From Cedecea neteri (lineage in GTDB: Bacteria > Pseudomonadota > Gammaproteobacteria > Enterobacterales > Enterobacteriaceae): a stretch of DNA of 64,000 nt. Where the stretch lies: NCBI RefSeq assembly GCF_000757825.1, contig NZ_CP009451.1:1054001-1118000 (forward strand). The letters are read 5' to 3'. The notes under the pieces are model-generated. The model ran no database searches, was not told the origin of the DNA, and saw nothing but the letters and a program-made list of their open reading frames with translations. The position numbers were made by a program, and so were the translations under genes. Numbering within the stretch: position 1 is the stretch's first letter; each line of letters begins with the position of its first letter. Positions 1-9,247 of the stretch are shown here, piece after piece.

Positions 1-219
1 CATATCAATTTTCTTCGGCACATCTGCTAGCGTGGCGTAACCCTGCTGCCCCAGCAGCATTTTACCCGCCACCTTTGGCGAGACAGGAATCACTTCATAA
101 CCCTGTTTTAGCAGGTAATCCATAACCCGATAGCTCGGGCGATCGGGCTTGTCACTTGCCCCCACCAGCGCAATGGTGCGAGTTGTTTTCAGGATATTTT
201 CGATATCACTTTGTTTCAT
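1..219 (-). CDS. yccU: CoA-binding-fold protein YccU, N-terminal part
   Basis: This is the first 73 codons of a gene that runs off the left edge of the window. The start is the ATG whose complement lies at 217-219. The product begins MKQSDIENILKTTRTIALVG and continues with a Rossmann-like nucleotide-binding loop (ALVGASDKPDRPSYRV), matching the YccU family of small proteins with a CoA-binding fold. The function of the family is not established. It is transcribed away from yccT, as in E. coli. The C-terminal half is not visible, so intactness cannot be judged. Confidence 0.85.
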   Translation of the reverse strand, partial: MKQSDIENILKTTRTIALVGASDKPDRPSYRVMDYLLKQGYEVIPVSPKVAGKMLLGQQGYATLADVPKKIDM

Positions 220-387
220 AGCGCCCCCTAAGTTGTTGTTTGAAGTGTATGTCAAAGCCGGCCACCCGGCCATCTTTGAACTGGAAACTGAGGAGGGCAA
301 TTTCTGGAAATATGTCTATATGTTAATAGACGGTATTCTGGAAAAACGTTGAAACATCCGCTCAGCATGCTCATCAGGGAGAGTGAA

Positions 388-1038
388 ATGAGAGTCGGTC
401 TGCCAATTGCAGCGTTAATATTGATGATGCCAGCCCTGGTATGGGGGACCACGCTGCGCCTTTCGGCCGAGGTCGACTTACTGGTTCTGGACGGAAAAAG
501 AGTTTCCAGTTCTCTATTAAAAGGCGCAGACAGCATTGAAATAGACAATGGCCCGCACCAGCTAGTCCTGAAACTAGAAAAAAGATTCAGCCCCCCTCCT
601 CGCGGCAGGTTTCCGGGGCTGTCTTCACCGTTAATTATAAGCTTTGACACCAAAGAGATAGACCAGGTAAACATTGTTCTGTCGCCCAAAGACGCCGTGC
701 ATCCCGTCACTTCTCCTCAAATTAGGCTTCTTGATGGCCATGCGCAGCCTGTTCCCGTTCGCACCGATTCCCTGAACACTAAACCAGAATCAACCGGGAA
801 GGATTACGAAGAAGAGACTCAACGCTATAATAAATCAGGAAAAAAGGCGTCAATGCCGGAATTCGCCGTGCTAAAAGCCGGTGACGAGGCGCAGCGCTTT
901 GCCGCAGCTCAGCCAGACTTCCCGTCAGCTCAGCCCGAAACATTGACCGAACAGCGGCTGAAGTATTGGTTTAGCCAGGCCGACAAGCCGACGCGAGCGC
1001 GCTTTTTACGCTGGGCAAACGAGACGCCCGCGCCGTAA
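388..1038 (+). CDS. yccT: Secreted protein YccT (DUF2057 family)
   Basis: Secreted protein of 216 residues. I chose the ATG at 388 because it follows a purine-rich ribosome site (cagggagag) and starts directly with a signal peptide (MRVGLPIAALILMMPALVWG), with likely cleavage just before TTLRL. An in-frame ATG at 349 would put 13 extra polar residues in front of the signal. The conserved core TTLRLSAEVDLLVLDGKRVSSSLLKGADSIEIDNGPHQ and the C-terminal LTEQRLKYWF match the E. coli protein of about 220 residues, while the middle is more divergent. E. coli yccT (CsgI) has been reported to affect curli assembly; I have no sequence evidence for that role here. Confidence 0.9.
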   Translation: MRVGLPIAALILMMPALVWGTTLRLSAEVDLLVLDGKRVSSSLLKGADSIEIDNGPHQLVLKLEKRFSPPPRGRFPGLSSPLIISFDTKEIDQVNIVLSPKDAVHPVTSPQIRLLDGHAQPVPVRTDSLNTKPESTGKDYEEETQRYNKSGKKASMPEFAVLKAGDEAQRFAAAQPDFPSAQPETLTEQRLKYWFSQADKPTRARFLRWANETPAP

Positions 1039-1137
1039 TAAACCGACGAGCCAGTTCGCTTTTTTGATGCCGTACTCTTGCAGCATCGGGCACTTTTAGT
1101 AATCTGTCCGCAGCCTAAAACTGCCCAGGAAAAGACA

Positions 1138-1596
1138 ATGGAATTAACAACCCGCACCCTTGCGGTAAATAAACATATCGCACTGGTTGCCCACGATCAC
1201 TGTAAGGATGCACTTTTAAAGTGGGTACAGCGTCATAAAGCAACCCTTGCCAGGCACACATTATATGCCACCGGGACAACGGGTAATTTGATTCAGCGAG
1301 CGACGGGCCTTGAGGTCAATGCCATGCTCAGCGGCCCTATGGGGGGCGATCAACAGGTAGGAGCCTTAATTTCTGAAGGCAAAATTGACGTACTGATTTT
1401 CTTCTGGGATCCGCTCAATGCCGTTCCTCATGACCCCGACGTTAAAGCCCTGCTGCGCCTGGCGACCGTCTGGAACATTCCGGTCGCCACCAACCTCTCC
1501 ACCGCGGACTTTATCATTCACTCCCCGGGCTTTAACGAAAGCGTTGATATTCTGATTCCAGACTACCAGCGCTATCTTAGCGAACGCCTGAAGTAA
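1138..1596 (+). CDS. mgsA: Methylglyoxal synthase
   Basis: Converts dihydroxyacetone phosphate to methylglyoxal plus phosphate, a cytoplasmic bypass of lower glycolysis used when phosphate is short or sugar phosphates build up. The ATG at 1138 gives 152 residues, the same as E. coli, beginning MELTTRTL. The phosphate-binding and catalytic region [13 protein letters not shown]...[16 protein letters not shown] is intact, with the catalytic Asp in the GGDQQ motif, and the C-terminal half is almost identical to E. coli. The stop codon ends at 1596 and the opposing helD stop begins at the next base, so the two genes converge with no spacer. Confidence 0.98.
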   Translation: MELTTRTLAVNKHIALVAHDHCKDALLKWVQRHKATLARHTLYATGTTGNLIQRATGLEVNAMLSGPMGGDQQVGALISEGKIDVLIFFWDPLNAVPHDPDVKALLRLATVWNIPVATNLSTADFIIHSPGFNESVDILIPDYQRYLSERLK

Positions 1597-3651
1597 TCAG
1601 GGGCGATTCGCTGCCGGCACGCCGAGCCGCCTGAGCGCGTCAACAAAGACTGAAGGCTCCTGTTTATTAAACATAAGCCAGACGCGGTGGCGTGCCCGGG
1701 TCAGCGCCACATAAAGCAAACGCCGCTCCTCTGCATCCGGAAAATCCTCGGGCTGCGGCAGGAGCGCCTGTTCCATGATTGACTCCCGGGCAGGGGCAGG
1801 GAAACCTTCTTTTCCTTCCTGCAACCCAAGAATAATGACGTAGTCCGCCTGCTGCCCTTTGCTGGCATGGATGGTCATAAAATCGATATTGAGCTTTGGC
1901 CAGCGAGTGGCGGCTTTTTCCAGGCTGTCTGGCCTTAAATGGTGATAGCGCGCCAGGACCAGAATGCGCTGTTCCGGCAGTACATAGCCGCTAAGCTTGT
2001 CCAGCAAATCGTCCAGCCGGTCATCGGCAAGCAGGGTAACGGCCTTTTTATCACCTTTTGAAAGGCTGTTCAGTGGCTTACGTAGCTGGTAAGGGTTCTG
2101 CTGCACAAACCCGTTGGCTATCTCACCGATACGATCGTTGAAGCGATAGGTGGTATCCAGCGCGCAGTTGTCCCCCTCACCGAAATGCTGGTTAAATGCG
2201 GTGGTTAACGTCATTTCTGCCCCGCTAAAGCGGTAAATGGCCTGCCAGTCGTCACCCACGGCGTACAGAGAAGTATGCGAGTTTTGCCGCCGCAAAGCCG
2301 CTAACAAGGCCGCCCGCTGCGGAGAAATGTCCTGGAACTCATCCACTAAAATATGCTTCCACGGACTGATAAACCGCCCCTTTTCAAGCACATTGATCGC
2401 CTGGTGAATCAACCCGGAGAAATCAACCGCCTCTTCGGCTTTAAGGGCGGCTTTCCAGCTTTTCAGCAGCGGGGCCATCAGCTTGATTCTCTTAGTGAAA
2501 AGTTCACGAACCTGTTCAGGGGCGCTTTCTATCATTTCCGCCTGTGAACCGCCGTGCATTCGCATCAGGCCAAGCCAACGATCCAGGCGACTGGCAAGCC
2601 GTTTCGCCAGGCGTTTATCCTGCCAGTACTCGCCCTCAGGGATATCCCACTCAAGCTCTTCGCTGAGCCATTGCCGCCAGCCTTTCGCCATCGCCTTTTT
2701 CTCGCGACACTGCTGTTGCCAGCTGTCAATCAACAGTTGATGGCGAGCGGCGGTGTCGCTCTCAAGCTCGCTCACCCGAGGCACTTTTTTGCTGCCCTGC
2801 TGAATAATATGCAGCGCTAATGAGTGGAACGTTCTGGCGGAAATAGCCTCGGTATGCAGGCGGCTCGCGATACGCTCATCCATTTCCTGTGCGGCCTGGC
2901 GGCCAAAGGCCAGCAGCAGGATTTGATCTTCGGTGGCTTCGCCACGCTGTAATAGCCAGCCTGCACGAGCCACCAGAACCGAGGTTTTACCGCTGCCTGC
3001 CCCGGCCAATACCAGCAGCGAATCTTCCCCATTAACCACGGCACGTGCCTGGGAAGGGTTTAACGGCGAGCTTTCTACCTGCTCAAAGAAAGTGGCATAT
3101 TTTTCCAGCATACGGTCGGTATAAGCGCTATTCCGCTGATGACGGCGTTCCTCACCTTGTTCAAGCCAGGCTTTGCATATTGCCCACGCTTCGCGGCAAT
3201 TTTCAAATTCACCCAACCTGGCGTGCGGAAGCGGAAGCGCTGCGATGGCGGCGCGCAGATTATCCTGTAGCGCTTGCATATCGCTGTGCCTGAACCACAC
3301 CTCTTTGCGGGTGCGCTTCTCTATCTCCTCTCGCTGAGCGGCAAGCACTTCAGCGGCAACCTCGCTCATCTCCGTACTCCAGTTAAACCAGAGCGAATTC
3401 AGATGGTGGAAAAAGCGCTGGGTTTCAGCCCATTCGGTGCCGTGCAGGCGAACGACTTTGTCATCAGGGAGCACGAACTCCAGTTCGCCCCATACCAGCC
3501 CGCGCTTGCAGTTGATCGCGATTAACTGGTTGAATGGGATAAGATATTCGTGGCGATCGCCTTTGACCTCAACGCCGGCCGACAGCAGCCTGACCCGGTT
3601 ATAAGGGTGCTGTGCTAAATGCTTGCCGAGAGAAGTTGCTTTGAGTTCCAT
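1597..3651 (-). CDS. helD: DNA helicase IV
   Basis: Superfamily 1 (UvrD/Rep-like) 3'-5' DNA helicase of 684 residues, the E. coli length. I chose the start at 3651 (MELKATSLGKHLAQHPYNR), which matches the E. coli N-terminus; an in-frame ATG at 3687 would add 12 residues. The N-terminal region (about 1-190) is specific to the HelD group. Walker A (LAGAGSGKTS) lies near residue 220, the Walker B box reads ILVDEFQDIS, motif III reads VGDDWQAIYRFSG, and the C-terminal motif VI reads RRLLYVALTRARHRVW. All motifs look intact. It is thought to act in recombination and repair. It converges on mgsA. Confidence 0.97.
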   Translation of the reverse strand: MELKATSLGKHLAQHPYNRVRLLSAGVEVKGDRHEYLIPFNQLIAINCKRGLVWGELEFVLPDDKVVRLHGTEWAETQRFFHHLNSLWFNWSTEMSEVAAEVLAAQREEIEKRTRKEVWFRHSDMQALQDNLRAAIAALPLPHARLGEFENCREAWAICKAWLEQGEERRHQRNSAYTDRMLEKYATFFEQVESSPLNPSQARAVVNGEDSLLVLAGAGSGKTSVLVARAGWLLQRGEATEDQILLLAFGRQAAQEMDERIASRLHTEAISARTFHSLALHIIQQGSKKVPRVSELESDTAARHQLLIDSWQQQCREKKAMAKGWRQWLSEELEWDIPEGEYWQDKRLAKRLASRLDRWLGLMRMHGGSQAEMIESAPEQVRELFTKRIKLMAPLLKSWKAALKAEEAVDFSGLIHQAINVLEKGRFISPWKHILVDEFQDISPQRAALLAALRRQNSHTSLYAVGDDWQAIYRFSGAEMTLTTAFNQHFGEGDNCALDTTYRFNDRIGEIANGFVQQNPYQLRKPLNSLSKGDKKAVTLLADDRLDDLLDKLSGYVLPEQRILVLARYHHLRPDSLEKAATRWPKLNIDFMTIHASKGQQADYVIILGLQEGKEGFPAPARESIMEQALLPQPEDFPDAEERRLLYVALTRARHRVWLMFNKQEPSVFVDALRRLGVPAANRP

Positions 3652-3781
3652 TACGTTGCCCGATCCGATGAGGAGGTTGTGGCCCAAGTTTAACTGCCGA
3701 TGGAATGACGCTCCAGAGTAAAAACGCGTTACAATTGCTGTGGTTAATCATTCTGTTATTTTCTGCCAGGGAAGCGTCACT

Positions 3782-4228
3782 ATGCGTACCGTACTAAATG
3801 TTCTGAACTTCGTGCTGGGGGGCTTTTTGACCACCCTTTCATGGTTATTTGCCACGTTGGTCAGCATTGTGCTGATTTTCACCCTGCCGCTGACCCGTTC
3901 CTGCTGGGAAATCACCAAGCTTTCCTTTGTGCCTTACGGAAACGAAGCCGTTCACGTCGATGAGCTTAATCCACAGGGTAAAAATGCGCTGCTGAATACC
4001 GGCGGCACGGTGCTGAATATACTGTGGCTGATCTTCTTCGGCTGGTGGCTGTGCATTATGCACATTCTGGCAGGGATCGCGCAGTGCATCACGATTATTG
4101 GGATCCCGGTAGGCATTGCTAATTTCAAGATTGCGGCCATTGCATTATGGCCCGTTGGCCGCCGTGTTGTGCCGGTTGAAGTGGCGCGAGCCGCGCGTGA
4201 AGCTAACGCACGTCGCCGTTTCCAGTAA
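3782..4228 (+). CDS. yccF: Inner-membrane protein YccF
   Basis: Small inner-membrane protein of 148 residues, equal to E. coli YccF. The ATG at 3782 follows a gggaagcgtcact ribosome site; an upstream ATG at 3740 was rejected because it adds 14 residues absent from the family. Two to three hydrophobic segments are visible: residues about 5-40, then FGWWLCIMHILAGIAQCITIIGIPVGIANFKIAAIALWP. The family carries paired YccF domains with the GIPVG pattern. Its function is unknown. It is 9 bases upstream of yccS, so the two are probably co-transcribed, and both are membrane proteins. Confidence 0.93.
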   Translation: MRTVLNVLNFVLGGFLTTLSWLFATLVSIVLIFTLPLTRSCWEITKLSFVPYGNEAVHVDELNPQGKNALLNTGGTVLNILWLIFFGWWLCIMHILAGIAQCITIIGIPVGIANFKIAAIALWPVGRRVVPVEVARAAREANARRRFQ

Positions 4229-4237
4229 GGAGCATTC

Positions 4238-6379
4238 GTGCTGACCCTAAGCCCACTTGTACGCCGTTATACCTGGAACAGCGCCTGGCTTTATAACTTG
4301 CGCATATTTATTGCTCTTACGGGCACCGTGGCGCTGCCGTGGTGGCTCGGTGAAGTGAAGCTGACCATTCCGCTCACGCTTGGCGTTGTTGCTGCGGCGC
4401 TGGCCGATCTTGACGACCGCGTAAGCGGAAGGTTACGCAATTTACTGATAACCCTGGTCAGCTTTTTTATCGCCTCGGTATCTGTCGAACTGCTGTTCCC
4501 CTGGCCATGGCTGTTTGCATTAGGTTTAACGGTTTCAACCAGCGGGTTTATCCTCCTCGGTGGATTGGGTCAACGCTATGCCACTATTGCCTTTGGTGCG
4601 CTGCTGATAGCCATTTATACCATGCTCGGAATTTCCCTCTATGAGCACTGGTATCAGCAGCCGCTGTTCCTCCTGGCAGGCGCGGTGTGGTACAACCTGC
4701 TGACGCTGGCAGGCCACTTAATTTTCCCCATTCGCCCGCTACAGGACAATCTGGCGCGCTGCTATGAAAGCCTTGCGAGCTTTCTGGAAATTAAAGCGAC
4801 GCTGTTTGACCCCGACATTGAAGATGAAACCCAGGCCCCGATGCTGCAGCTCGCCATGGCGAACAGTCAGTTGGTTACCACGCTGAATCAGACCAAGAGC
4901 TCATTGCTGACACGCCTTCGCGGGGACCGTGGTCAGAGGGGGACTCGCCGCACGCTGCACTATTATTTTGTTGCCCAGGATATTCATGAAAGGGCCAGCT
5001 CATCCCATATTCAATATCAGGCTCTGCGCGATAAATTCCGCTACAGCGACGTGATGTTCCGTTTCCAACGCCTGCTAACGATGCAATCTCAGGCCTGCCA
5101 GCAACTCTCGCGCTCTATCCTGCTGCGCATCCCTTATCAGCACGATCCTCGTTTTGAGCGCGCTTTTACCCATCTTGATTCCGCTCTGGATCGTATTCGA
5201 GCAGGCCACGCAACCGCTGCAGAAATAAAAGCGCTGGGATTTCTGATTACAAACCTGCGGGCGATTGATGCCCAACTGGCAAACATTGAGTCTGAACAGG
5301 CCATTGCCGAGCCGCAAAACGATCCGGAAAACCGCCTTGCCGACGACAGGCTGACGGGCTTCGATGATATCTGGCAGCGGCTAAAACTGAACCTCACGCC
5401 GGAGTCCGCGCTCTTCCGTCACGCGGTGCGCATGTCGCTGGTGTTGTGCGTTGGCTATGCCTTTATTCAATTTACTGGCCTGCAGCACGGATACTGGATA
5501 CTGCTGACCAGCCTCTTTGTCTGCCAGCCAAACTACAGCGCTACCCGGCGGCGCTTAGCGTTGCGTATCATCGGCACGTTAGTCGGCGTGGCGATTGGCC
5601 TGCCTTTACTCTGGCTGGTCCCATCCCTGGAAGGCCAGCTAATACTGATTGTCATTACCGGCGTGCTGTTCTTCGCGTTCCGCAACGTCCAGTACGCTCA
5701 TGCCACCATGTTTATTACGCTGCTGGTACTGCTGTGCTTTAACCTGCTGGGCGAAGGTTTCGAAGTCGCTCTCCCTCGCGTTTTTGATACGCTACTGGGC
5801 TGTGCTATAGCCTGGGCCGCGGTAAGTTTCATTTGGCCAGACTGGCGATTCCGTCGGTTATCGCTGGTCGTTGAACGAGCATTCAACGCCAACTGCCGCT
5901 ATCTCGATGCCATTCTCGAGCAGTATCACCAGGGGCGGGATAATCGTCTTGAATACCGTATAGCCCGGCGAGATGCGCACAACAAAGATGCCGAGCTGGC
6001 TTCAGTGGTTTCAAATATGTCCTCTGAACCTCACGTATCAAAAGAGATGCGAGAAGCGGCATTCCGCCTGCTCTGCCTGAATCACTCCTTTAATAGCTAC
6101 ATCTCTGCGTTAGGCGCGCACAGGGAGAAACTCAGCCACGGTGATACGCTCATCCTGCTTGATGATGCCGTTTGCTATGTGGATGATGCTCTTCATCACC
6201 TGCCGGTTGATGAAGAACGCGTTCAGAGAGCGCTCGGGGGTCTTTCTGCCCGCATCTCACATCTTGAGGCCCGAGCAGAAACAAAAGAACTCCTGGTTCT
6301 GCAGCAAGTCGGACTTTTGATTGCTCTGCTGCCAGAAATATCTCGCCTTCAGCAGCAAATCTCTCAGTGCTCCGAATAG
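4238..6379 (+). CDS. yccS: Inner-membrane protein YccS (FUSC-like)
   Basis: Integral membrane protein of 713 residues from the FUSC/YccS family, whose members resemble aromatic-acid efflux proteins; no substrate is known for YccS. The GTG start at 4238 sits 7 bases after a TAAGGA ribosome site. An N-terminal block of hydrophobic helices (about 20-160), a long cytoplasmic region, a second hydrophobic block (about 395-530) and a charged C-terminal tail give the symmetrical layout of the family. The sequence VQYAHATMFITLLVLLCFNLLGEGFEVALPRV is strongly conserved with E. coli. The last 16 bases overlap the 3' end of sxy on the other strand. Confidence 0.95.
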   Translation: MLTLSPLVRRYTWNSAWLYNLRIFIALTGTVALPWWLGEVKLTIPLTLGVVAAALADLDDRVSGRLRNLLITLVSFFIASVSVELLFPWPWLFALGLTVSTSGFILLGGLGQRYATIAFGALLIAIYTMLGISLYEHWYQQPLFLLAGAVWYNLLTLAGHLIFPIRPLQDNLARCYESLASFLEIKATLFDPDIEDETQAPMLQLAMANSQLVTTLNQTKSSLLTRLRGDRGQRGTRRTLHYYFVAQDIHERASSSHIQYQALRDKFRYSDVMFRFQRLLTMQSQACQQLSRSILLRIPYQHDPRFERAFTHLDSALDRIRAGHATAAEIKALGFLITNLRAIDAQLANIESEQAIAEPQNDPENRLADDRLTGFDDIWQRLKLNLTPESALFRHAVRMSLVLCVGYAFIQFTGLQHGYWILLTSLFVCQPNYSATRRRLALRIIGTLVGVAIGLPLLWLVPSLEGQLILIVITGVLFFAFRNVQYAHATMFITLLVLLCFNLLGEGFEVALPRVFDTLLGCAIAWAAVSFIWPDWRFRRLSLVVERAFNANCRYLDAILEQYHQGRDNRLEYRIARRDAHNKDAELASVVSNMSSEPHVSKEMREAAFRLLCLNHSFNSYISALGAHREKLSHGDTLILLDDAVCYVDDALHHLPVDEERVQRALGGLSARISHLEARAETKELLVLQQVGLLIALLPEISRLQQQISQCSE

Positions 6380-6993
6380 GAAGGCTGGCGCTGCTCATAG
6401 CGGCGCCACCACTCCGTCAATTCATTTCGAACCTCTAAAGGGAGTACCGCCTCATGGACACCTTGAATGGCTCCCGCGAGTGCAAGCAGTACTTTAATAC
6501 CCACAGTTGCCCTCGTGCTGCGTATTTTTAACCATGACCTTTTGGCACCGAAAAGCTGCAGAGTTTGCGGATCTTTGATCCCCACTTCGCAAAGCATGAC
6601 TTCTATATTTAAAGAAAGATTAGGGAGATCTTTAAGCCGCCGGGAACGTATCTTTATCTGCGTTTTCTCACGCTGGGCGTTTCGTAATGCCAGAATGGAA
6701 AGCTCGACAAGTTTGTCCGGGTTATCCCAGAGTTCTTCATCCACATGATAGTAATTTAATGCCACAGGAAGTCCTCTTTTCCTGTACATGAGAGGTGATG
6801 ACGATTTTTGGCTGAAATAATCTGCACACTGTTCACAGGCACGCAAATAAAGCTCGCCTTTCGCCACCATAGCAAAGACGACCCCTTCGACAGTCAGGCT
6901 GTAACCACCAAATAGCGGCCGACAACCAATTTTACCCAGCGAAGAAAGATATTCCTGTGATTTATGAATTCTAAGAAACGTAACATCCTTCAT
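6364..6993 (-). CDS. sxy: Competence/CRP-S coactivator Sxy (TfoX)
   Basis: 209 residues, the same as E. coli Sxy/TfoX. In gamma-proteobacteria Sxy works with CRP at CRP-S promoters to turn on competence and DNA-uptake genes. The N-terminal TfoX domain (KSQEYLSSLGKIGCRPLFGGYSLTVEGVVFAMVAKGELYLRACEQ) and the C-terminal helix-hairpin domain (LPNLSLNIEVMLCEVGIKDPQTLQLFGAKRSWLKIR) are both present. Identity to E. coli is lower than for its neighbours, especially in the middle. It is transcribed divergently from sulA, with a 217-base spacer. Confidence 0.93.
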   Translation of the reverse strand: MKDVTFLRIHKSQEYLSSLGKIGCRPLFGGYSLTVEGVVFAMVAKGELYLRACEQCADYFSQKSSSPLMYRKRGLPVALNYYHVDEELWDNPDKLVELSILALRNAQREKTQIKIRSRRLKDLPNLSLNIEVMLCEVGIKDPQTLQLFGAKRSWLKIRSTRATVGIKVLLALAGAIQGVHEAVLPLEVRNELTEWWRRYEQRQPSYSEH

Positions 6994-7146
6994 AATATGT
7001 CCTTATATATCAACTGTTAAATAGCTACTGTAGTTACTTCCCCTCCTAACACCAGAAAATAAGTAAGGTTAAAGGTAATGGCAACGACAATTTCATCAGG
7101 AGCGGTATTGCATGAAGAAATTGCGAGACACTTTCCGAAATTTCGG

Positions 7147-7189
7147 TTGATCTTTGTTCGTACAGGCATTACTGTATATTCATACAGTA
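7147..7189 (+). promoter_or_regulatory. sulA promoter with LexA (SOS) box
   Basis: A -35 element TTGATC (7147-7152), a 17-base spacer and a -10 element TACTGT (7170-7175) form the promoter. The -10 is inside a nearly perfect LexA operator, TACTGTATATTCATACAGTA (7170-7189), which fits the consensus CTG-N10-CAG. The layout is the same as in E. coli sulA, so LexA bound here blocks RNA polymerase directly. The start codon is 22 bases past the operator. Confidence 0.95.
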
Positions 7190-7210
7190 ACCCATTAGGC
7201 GGGACTCACT

Positions 7211-7720
7211 ATGCACTCACATAACCTTCAAACTCACTTTCGTCATGTTGCAGTTGCTGCGCACTCCCCTGCTCAGTCATCCTCTGATAACAGCGCACCG
7301 GGGTTAATCAGTGAAATGGTCTACAGTGAAGACAACCCATGGGTTACGCAGTTTATTCTGCTACCTTTATTACAGCAGTTGGGACAACAATCTCGCTGGC
7401 AGCTCTGGCTCACGCCGCAGCAGAAGCTCAGCCGTGAATGGCTGCAGGCAGCGGGGTTGCCGCTGGCAAAAGTGATGCAGGCAAGTCAGTTAGATCCTTT
7501 ATGCACCGTAGACGCGATGGTGAAAGCTTTGCAGACGGGAAATTACAGCGTTGTCATCGGCTGGTTAACGGAAGAATTAACAGATGAAGAACATTTACGA
7601 CTAACGATCGCAGCCGAAACCGGGAGTGCGATGGGGTTCATTATGCGCCCAACCAGCAACATGACATCCGGTCCAAGACCACGAAACGGCCTAAAAATTC
7701 ATTCTAGTTTGTATCATTAA
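7211..7720 (+). CDS. sulA: SOS cell-division inhibitor SulA
   Basis: 169 residues, the same as E. coli. SulA binds FtsZ during the SOS response and stops septation until DNA damage is repaired; Lon protease then removes it. The central fold ([46 protein letters not shown]) is conserved. The C-terminus ends KIHSSLYH, which keeps the terminal histidine known in E. coli to be needed for Lon recognition. The gene stands alone under a LexA-controlled promoter, between the divergent sxy and the downstream ompA. Confidence 0.97.
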   Translation: MHSHNLQTHFRHVAVAAHSPAQSSSDNSAPGLISEMVYSEDNPWVTQFILLPLLQQLGQQSRWQLWLTPQQKLSREWLQAAGLPLAKVMQASQLDPLCTVDAMVKALQTGNYSVVIGWLTEELTDEEHLRLTIAAETGSAMGFIMRPTSNMTSGPRPRNGLKIHSSLYH

Positions 7721-7908
7721 GTAAATTTAGGAGAAATCCTGGATTTTTTTACTCATGCCATATAATCCGCTGTCATGATTCAAGAATACCCGCCATATGG
7801 CGGTTTGACGGGGTTCAAGGGATAAAGCACTTGCTTAAAAAAGCATCCAATTTGTAAAAAGATATGTATGCAAGTCGTTTTTTTTCATATGCCTGACGGA
7901 CTTCACAC
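7721..7908. other. sulA-ompA spacer, upstream half
   Basis: No gene is visible in this stretch. It contains a 14-base perfect palindrome, CCGCCATATGGCGG (7790-7803), followed by TTTG, which may be a weak sulA terminator, and several AT-rich patches. The stretch leads into the ompA promoter. Confidence 0.5.
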
Positions 7909-7944
7909 TTGTAACTTTTCAACTACGTTGTAGACTTTACCTCG
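7909..7944 (+). promoter_or_regulatory. ompA promoter
   Basis: -35 TTGTAA (7909-7914), a 16-base spacer and -10 TAGACT (7931-7936). The surrounding bases are nearly the same as in the E. coli ompA promoter, and an inferred start near 7944 gives a leader of about 134 bases, close to the known E. coli leader. Confidence 0.8.
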
Positions 7945-8077
7945 CCAGGGTTGCTCTTCATAACACCGATATATCGGTAGAGTAACAATTGAGCGTAAAC
8001 CCGGGCGAAGGATTTAACCCTGGGCTTTAAATTGGTTTAGAGCTCATGGCCTTTTGGATGATAATGAGGCGCAAAAA
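7944..8077 (+). promoter_or_regulatory. ompA 5' untranslated leader
   Basis: This leader of about 134 bases resembles the E. coli ompA leader, which folds into hairpins that make the mRNA unusually long-lived and carries the target of the MicA small RNA near the ribosome site (gaggcgcaaaaaatg). The segments GATATATCGGTAGAG and GAAGGATTTAACC are recognisable. The middle hairpin region differs from E. coli. Stabilisation and MicA pairing are inferred by homology. Confidence 0.65.
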
Positions 8078-9154
8078 ATGAAAAAGACAGCTATCGCGAT
8101 TGCAGTGGCACTGGCTGGCTTCGCTACCGTAGCGCAGGCCGCACCGAAAGATAACACCTGGTATACTGGTGCTAAACTGGGCTGGTCCCAGTACCACGAC
8201 ACCGGTTTCTACGGTAACGGCTACGACCGTGGTATCGGCAGTGGTCCGACCCACGAAAGCCAACTGGGTGCTGGCGCATTCGGTGGTTACCAGGTTAACC
8301 CGTACGTTGGTTTCGAAATGGGTTATGACTGGCTGGGCCGTATGCCTTACAAAGGCACTCCAGAAAACGGTGCTTTCAAAGCTCAGGGCGTGCAGCTGAC
8401 CGCTAAACTGGGTTACCCAATCACTGACGATCTGGACATCTACACCCGTCTGGGCGGCATGGTATGGCGTGCAGACTCCACCGCAAACAACGCGGCTGGT
8501 GAGCGTCTGAAAGACCACGACACCGGTGTTTCTCCAGTATTCGCTGGTGGTGTTGAGTGGGCTGTTACCCGTGACATCGCTACCCGTCTGGAATACCAGT
8601 GGGTTAACAACATCGGTGATGCACAGACCGTTGGTACTCGTCCAGACAACGGCATGCTGAGCGTAGGTGTTTCCTACCGCTTCGGCCAGCAGGAAGCTGC
8701 TGCTCCAGTTGTAGCGCCAGCTCCGGCTCCAGCGCCAGAAGTACAGACCAAGCACTTCACTCTGAAGTCTGACGTTCTGTTCAACTTCAACAAAGCAACC
8801 CTGAAACCAGAAGGTCAGCAGGCACTGGATCAGCTGTACACCCAGCTGAGCAACCTGGATCCGAAAGACGGTTCCGTCGTTGTTCTGGGTTACACCGACC
8901 GTATCGGTTCTGAGCAGTACAACCTGAAACTGTCTGAAAAACGTGCACAGAGCGTTGTTGATTACCTGATCTCTAAAGGTATCCCGGCGAACAAAATCTC
9001 TCCACGTGGCATGGGCAAATCTAACCCAGTTACAGGCAACACCTGTGACAAAGTAGCGCCTAAAGCTAAACTGATCGACTGCCTGGCTCCAGATCGTCGC
9101 GTTGAGATCGAAGTTAAAGGTATCAAAGAAGTTGTAACTCAGCCTGCGGCATAA
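8078..9154 (+). CDS. ompA: Outer-membrane protein A
   Basis: Major outer-membrane protein of 358 residues that links the outer membrane to peptidoglycan and serves as a phage and colicin receptor. The start at 8078 gives the canonical signal [21 protein letters not shown] and a mature N-terminus [10 protein letters not shown]. Residues about 22-195 form the eight-stranded barrel, followed by an Ala-Pro hinge ([12 protein letters not shown]) and a C-terminal OmpA-like peptidoglycan-binding domain ([18 protein letters not shown]...LSEKRAQSV, with a Cys pair near the end). The protein is 12 residues longer than in E. coli, mostly in exposed loops 1 and 3. Codon use is strongly biased, as expected for a very abundant protein. 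Confidence 0.99.
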   Translation: MKKTAIAIAVALAGFATVAQAAPKDNTWYTGAKLGWSQYHDTGFYGNGYDRGIGSGPTHESQLGAGAFGGYQVNPYVGFEMGYDWLGRMPYKGTPENGAFKAQGVQLTAKLGYPITDDLDIYTRLGGMVWRADSTANNAAGERLKDHDTGVSPVFAGGVEWAVTRDIATRLEYQWVNNIGDAQTVGTRPDNGMLSVGVSYRFGQQEAAAPVVAPAPAPAPEVQTKHFTLKSDVLFNFNKATLKPEGQQALDQLYTQLSNLDPKDGSVVVLGYTDRIGSEQYNLKLSEKRAQSVVDYLISKGIPANKISPRGMGKSNPVTGNTCDKVAPKAKLIDCLAPDRRVEIEVKGIKEVVTQPAA

Positions 9155-9171
9155 GTTACCCTTCATTGAAC

Positions 9172-9197
9172 AAAAACCCCGCCAAGGCGGGGTTTTT
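9172..9197 (+). terminator. ompA terminator
   Basis: AACCCCGCC-AA-GGCGGGGTT stem followed by a run of T. This is a classical intrinsic terminator 17 bases after the ompA stop. It may also serve transcripts from the opposing matP gene. Confidence 0.95.
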
Positions 9198-9247
9198 TAT
9201 TGGCTGGAATATCGCGAGAACTTTATCGCCCCCCTTTCTTCACGACG

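Noticed and set aside
8027..9166. 379-codon open frame opposite ompA, covering the whole gene
   Set aside because: It mirrors ompA exactly. Strong codon bias in highly expressed genes removes stop codons from the opposite strand. The translation is rich in Thr, Val and Cys and matches no family I know.
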